DNA of 64,000 bases from Oceaniovalibus sp. ACAM 378 (GTDB lineage Bacteria > Pseudomonadota > Alphaproteobacteria > Rhodobacterales > Rhodobacteraceae), in assembly GCF_008085915.1 (NCBI RefSeq), contig NZ_VSJK01000008.1:186001-250000 (forward strand). Reading direction: 5' to 3'. Below, piece by piece: positions 60,989 to 64,000 of the stretch. Below the pieces are notes generated by a model. The model was not told the origin of the DNA and made no database searches. It saw only the letters and a program-made list of their open reading frames with translations. The position numbers and the translations under genes were made by a program. Each line of letters starts with the position of its first letter. Positions within the stretch are counted from its first letter, which is position 1.

Positions 60989-63355
60989 ATGACCCTGGCC
61001 GATCGTATCACGGTGGATGACGCCACTGCACAGGCCGCTGCGAATGAATGCAGGCGGCTTTACACCCTGTCGGAAAGCGCTTTTGCGGCGGAACAGAGCA
61101 TTGCGCGTCGGCTGGGCGGCCATGTGGAGGGCGATATCGCCTGTTTCGGGTTCTGGACGCCCGAATTGCTGGACAACCGGATCCCCGAGGGCGAGGTGTT
61201 TCTGGAACTGCTGCGGCCCGAAGCGCCGTTGGATCTGACGCTGGGCACACGGGAAGTACGGTTTGACCGGGTGCTGCTGCCGACTGTGCGTGCCGATGCC
61301 CACACCTTTGCCGCCGCAAAGGGCGTCGTTGCCGGAACCCGTGAACAGGTCGGTGACTTTTACGCGCTTGTCTGGCGCGACGCCGATGGCGGCTGGCACC
61401 GCATTCTTGATCCGCTGGCGATGTCGCTGCCGTTTGGCGCATTTGCCCCGGCCGAGCTTTATGACGTGGCGGCGATGCAGGCCGGGCGTGGCGATGCCGG
61501 GTATTGGGCCGCCCTGAAGGGGGACGCGCCGCATAAATTCGGACCCGCGGTGAATATCTTGCAAATCCATGTGCCCACCGCGACCGCGGGCGGTACCTTG
61601 GCCAGCCTGACACGGTATTACGCCCGCCTGTCGGAGCGGGTGGGGCAGGGGCTGCCTCTGGAACCCGGGGATCGGCTGTTTCTCGGCTATGATGCGGTAC
61701 AGCTTTTGCCGGTGGAACCCACGACGGTCTATGAGAAAGGCCCCGGATTCTGGCAGGATATCGTGTCGGATGAGCCGGTCGCAGAAGTCGCCCTTGCACG
61801 ACCCGATACGACCAACTGGGGCTATGATATTGTGATTGCCGGCATGGGCACGGTGAATTCCGTGCTGCTGGAATCCGGCCGCCCCGATGAGCTGGTCGAT
61901 TTCGCCGCCGTCCTGCATAATTTCCCGGGCAAGCCAAAGATGCTGATTTTCGACGTGGTCTTTGGCCATTCCGACAATCAGGGACTGGGCGTGCTGAACG
62001 GGCATTTCTTTGCCGGGCCGAACATGTATGGCCAGAATCTCGATTACCGGAACCCCGCCGTACGCGCGATCCTGCTGGAAATGCAGCGGCGCAAGGTGGA
62101 TTTCGGCGCGGACGGCGTGCGGGTGGACGGGGCGCAGGATTTCAAGCTCTGGAACCCCTCGACCGGCATGATGGAGCATGACGACGCCTATCTGCAATCC
62201 ATGGCCGATCTCGGGCAATGTGTGGCCGGAACCCAATTTCGTCCCTGGTTCATCTTTGAGGATGGCCGCCCCTGGCCGGATGAGGATTGGGAGCTTTCAA
62301 GCACCTATCGCAGCGTTATCGAGGCGCAGAACGACGCCGACGTGTTCCAATGGGGCCCGCTGACCTTTGCCCATAACACGCCGTTTCTTTACACCTACTG
62401 GCTGTCGAAATACTGGCGCATCCGCGAAATGCTTGACGTTGGACAGAACTGGATCTCGGGCACGTCGAACCATGATACCCTGCGCCGGGGCACTCAGGTT
62501 TCGCCGAAAATGAACGTCAACACCCGGCTGGGCAAGACCCGGATGGAGATTCTGGAAAAGGCATATGACAATCCGGTCGTCCATGCGCTGACCTATGGGG
62601 TGCTGCCGGGCGTGCCGATGGATTTCCTGAACGCCACGGCGCGCGCGTCATGGGGGTTCATCCGCAATCAGGATGATACATGGGGCGTCAAGGTGGTGGC
62701 CGAAGAGGCGATATCGCTGAAATGGCAGGTCGATGAATACAGCTATTCCCGCGACAGCAATTTCCGGCGGCTCAAGGCGATGGGATACGAAACCCGCGAA
62801 GATCTGCTGCGATTCTTCGAATTCCTGCCCGCGCTGGTCGATGTGACGGACTATGATCTGGACGAGATCGCCCGCCTGCTCAGTCAGGCCGAGCCGGAAC
62901 TGGCCGGGCCGCATCCGTTCACGGTGCAGGCGCTGAAGGATATCGCGCGGGCCTGGATGGATGACATGCATGATTACTGCAATGTCGCCCATCACCTGAC
63001 GGCGCTGTCACATGTGCAGACGGATTTCGCTTTGGGGTTGCGCACGTTCCGCCGCGCCCGGCCATGGCTGCGCGGTGCCTTCGGGCCGGGGGATCATTTC
63101 GATTACCTGCAACCGATCGCCGGTCGCACCCTGTTTCGTGCCCTGCGCAACGGGCCGGACGAACAGATTTTCGCGCTGCTGCATATGGAGGGCAAACCAA
63201 CCGAGATGATCGAGCCTTTGGCCATGGATGTGCCGGGGCTGGAGGGTGGTGGTTGGGTGCTGCGGCTGAAAACTCCGGGATTCGACGATGGATATGAGGG
63301 TGGCCCGATCGAGTTGCACGATTCCATGGGGCTGATCTTTACCCGTCCGCGATGA
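60989..63355 (+). CDS. GH13-family glycoside hydrolase, candidate glucosylglycerol hydrolase
   Basis: The 788-residue enzyme has GH13 motifs: the nucleophile Asp380 in DGVRVDGAQDF, the acid/base Glu424 in FIFEDGRP and SNHDTLR. The N-terminal 200 residues are a beta-rich domain and the C-terminus is mostly helical, unlike common amylases. Length and layout resemble glucosylglycerol hydrolases (GghA) of cyanobacteria and marine proteobacteria, which recycle an osmolyte. Sucrose-phosphorylase-like or trehalose-related activity cannot be excluded. GGAG lies 6 bases before ATG 60989. No synthesis gene is adjacent. Confidence 0.75.
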   Translation: MTLADRITVDDATAQAAANECRRLYTLSESAFAAEQSIARRLGGHVEGDIACFGFWTPELLDNRIPEGEVFLELLRPEAPLDLTLGTREVRFDRVLLPTVRADAHTFAAAKGVVAGTREQVGDFYALVWRDADGGWHRILDPLAMSLPFGAFAPAELYDVAAMQAGRGDAGYWAALKGDAPHKFGPAVNILQIHVPTATAGGTLASLTRYYARLSERVGQGLPLEPGDRLFLGYDAVQLLPVEPTTVYEKGPGFWQDIVSDEPVAEVALARPDTTNWGYDIVIAGMGTVNSVLLESGRPDELVDFAAVLHNFPGKPKMLIFDVVFGHSDNQGLGVLNGHFFAGPNMYGQNLDYRNPAVRAILLEMQRRKVDFGADGVRVDGAQDFKLWNPSTGMMEHDDAYLQSMADLGQCVAGTQFRPWFIFEDGRPWPDEDWELSSTYRSVIEAQNDADVFQWGPLTFAHNTPFLYTYWLSKYWRIREMLDVGQNWISGTSNHDTLRRGTQVSPKMNVNTRLGKTRMEILEKAYDNPVVHALTYGVLPGVPMDFLNATARASWGFIRNQDDTWGVKVVAEEAISLKWQVDEYSYSRDSNFRRLKAMGYETREDLLRFFEFLPALVDVTDYDLDEIARLLSQAEPELAGPHPFTVQALKDIARAWMDDMHDYCNVAHHLTALSHVQTDFALGLRTFRRARPWLRGAFGPGDHFDYLQPIAGRTLFRALRNGPDEQIFALLHMEGKPTEMIEPLAMDVPGLEGGGWVLRLKTPGFDDGYEGGPIELHDSMGLIFTRPR

Positions 63356-63435
63356 CAGGCTGAGCGTCCTGTTCAACGCCACCTTAGCCCGGCTGTTCGC
63401 GGTTCAGGACGGCGACCGTCCAATGATTTTGGCGG

Positions 63436-63657
63436 GTGCGGTGGCTCTGCCTGCTGGTACTGGCGCTGTTGCCGACGCTGATGGCACTTTTTCTGTGGCC
63501 ATCGGGCGACCCTTCAGTGATCGAACACCGCCACGACGATCTGCCGCAAGAACACCCGCACCTGACCGGCGGCAGGCGTCATTCCCATGCGTTTGTGATC
63601 GACGATCTTCATCGCCAATGGCCGTGCGCCTTTGGCACGGGTCGGAATTTGAGTATT
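63436..63657 (+). pseudogene. Remnant resembling the C-terminus of an MFS transporter
   Basis: A short frame starting at GTG 63436, just after an in-frame stop, encodes one hydrophobic helix (CLLVLALLPTLMALFLWP). Then comes VIEHRHDDLPQEHPHL, and HSHAFVIDDLHRQWP. From memory, this resembles the tail of Rhodobacterales MFS transporters. The preceding helices are missing and the frame runs on into the opposite-strand protease. It is therefore probably a truncated remnant rather than a functional gene. The end is placed where coding character stops. Confidence 0.35.
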
Positions 63658-63658
63658 T

Positions 63659-64000
63659 TTACAAAGGTGAAACAGGGGGGCGCGCCCACCGCGCCTCGTT
63701 CGCCTCAATCGCGGCGATCCGGTCGGTGGTTTTCGGATGGCTCATCATCCAGGCGGGCGCCGCGCCGCCCCGGCCTTCGGTGAGCGCATCGAGTTTGGTG
63801 AACAGGGTTTTTTGCGGCGCGGTGCCGATCCCGGATTTGAACAGCAGCGCCGAGGCATAGGCGTCGGCCTCGTATTCATCGTTGCGCGACAGGCGGGCGA
63901 CCAGAAGCGAAGTGAGCATGCCCGCCGCCCAGACCCCAACCCCCGGAAGAAACCGCGACAGGACCATCGCCAATGCAGTGCGCAGCGCATTCTGGCCGGC
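63659..64000 (-). CDS. C-terminal part of an M48-family metalloprotease
   Basis: The minus-strand frame enters from the right edge and stops at 63659, so only about 113 C-terminal residues are present. SRNDEYEADAYASALLFKSG contains the third zinc-ligand Glu region of M48 peptidases, and WMMSHPKTTDRIAAIE is the conserved C-terminal block. A hydrophobic stretch (FLPGVGVWAAGMLTSLLVA) precedes. HtpX- or BepA/YfgC-type membership cannot be decided without the HExxH half, which lies outside the window. Confidence 0.8.
   Translation of the reverse strand, partial: AGQNALRTALAMVLSRFLPGVGVWAAGMLTSLLVARLSRNDEYEADAYASALLFKSGIGTAPQKTLFTKLDALTEGRGGAAPAWMMSHPKTTDRIAAIEANEARWARPPVSPL

Noticed and set aside
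60734-62236. A 500-codon minus-strand frame opposite the GH13 gene
   Set aside because: It is explained as a high-G+C antisense frame; GH13 catalytic motifs lie on the plus strand.

Overview
The window is about 64 kb of G+C-rich chromosome from an alphaproteobacterium, most likely a marine Rhodobacterales (Roseobacter-like) species. The evidence is gene order and content: ribB-ribH-nusB, DUF6476-rluD-rpoH, a SUV3-like helicase followed by an S4 protein, 7Fe ferredoxin and CarD, the Anbu proteasome-like cluster, a TAXI-type TRAP transporter, and a tRNA-His without the usual G-1/C73 pair, an alphaproteobacterial trait. There are no rRNA genes, CRISPR arrays, integrases or recognisable insertion sequences. 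Nearly everything is dense, ordinary chromosomal coding sequence.

Layout. 0-9 kb: end of riboflavin synthesis (ribB C-terminus, ribH), nusB, two inner-membrane or periplasmic unknowns, mmcB behind a candidate LexA box, tRNA-His, a divergent DUF6476/rluD pair, rpoH behind a promoter readable by sigma-70 or sigma-32, an oxidoreductase and a DUF4389 protein. 9-14 kb (minus strand): oligoendopeptidase F, then the ATP-dependent DNA ligase/MBL-fold exonuclease pair. 14.6-18.9 kb: Anbu operon (circularly permuted ATP-grasp, alpha-E, transglutaminase, Anbu peptidase). 19-24.6 kb: FAH-family hydrolase and a YhaO/YhaN-like (SbcD/SbcC-like) nuclease-ATPase pair. 24.6-27.4 kb: alpha/beta hydrolase, SCP2 protein, TPR protein, outer-membrane barrel protein. 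27.5-32.4 kb: helicase with a long proline-rich tail, S4 protein, FdxA, CarD. 32.4-38.1 kb: cobS/cobT, a KefB-like antiporter, and an Lrp regulator divergent from hppD. 38.2-45 kb: a 1106-residue envelope protein with GspL-like and GspC/PilP-like ends, a SIMPL protein, O-acetylhomoserine sulfhydrylase, a glycosyltransferase-like protein.

45-59.6 kb is the most interesting part: a PuuR-like regulator divergent from a GABA aminotransferase, then a tight plus-strand run of TAXI-TRAP transporter (two genes), universal stress protein, nitrilase-family amidase, a 911-residue Orn/Lys/Arg-type decarboxylase, an ATP-grasp ligase, a C45-type Ntn hydrolase/acyltransferase and a class III aminotransferase. 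Together they look like an uncharacterised pathway for a basic amino acid or polyamine. A ligase, an amide hydrolase and an aminotransferase would stand in for the gamma-glutamylation steps of the classical Puu route. Substrate and chemistry are inference.

59.8-60.8 kb holds a visibly A+T-rich orphan with an R-x4-H motif, possibly a horizontally acquired HEPN-type RNase or defence gene. The window ends with a GH13 enzyme (candidate glucosylglycerol hydrolase), a remnant resembling an MFS-transporter tail, and the C-terminus of an M48 protease.
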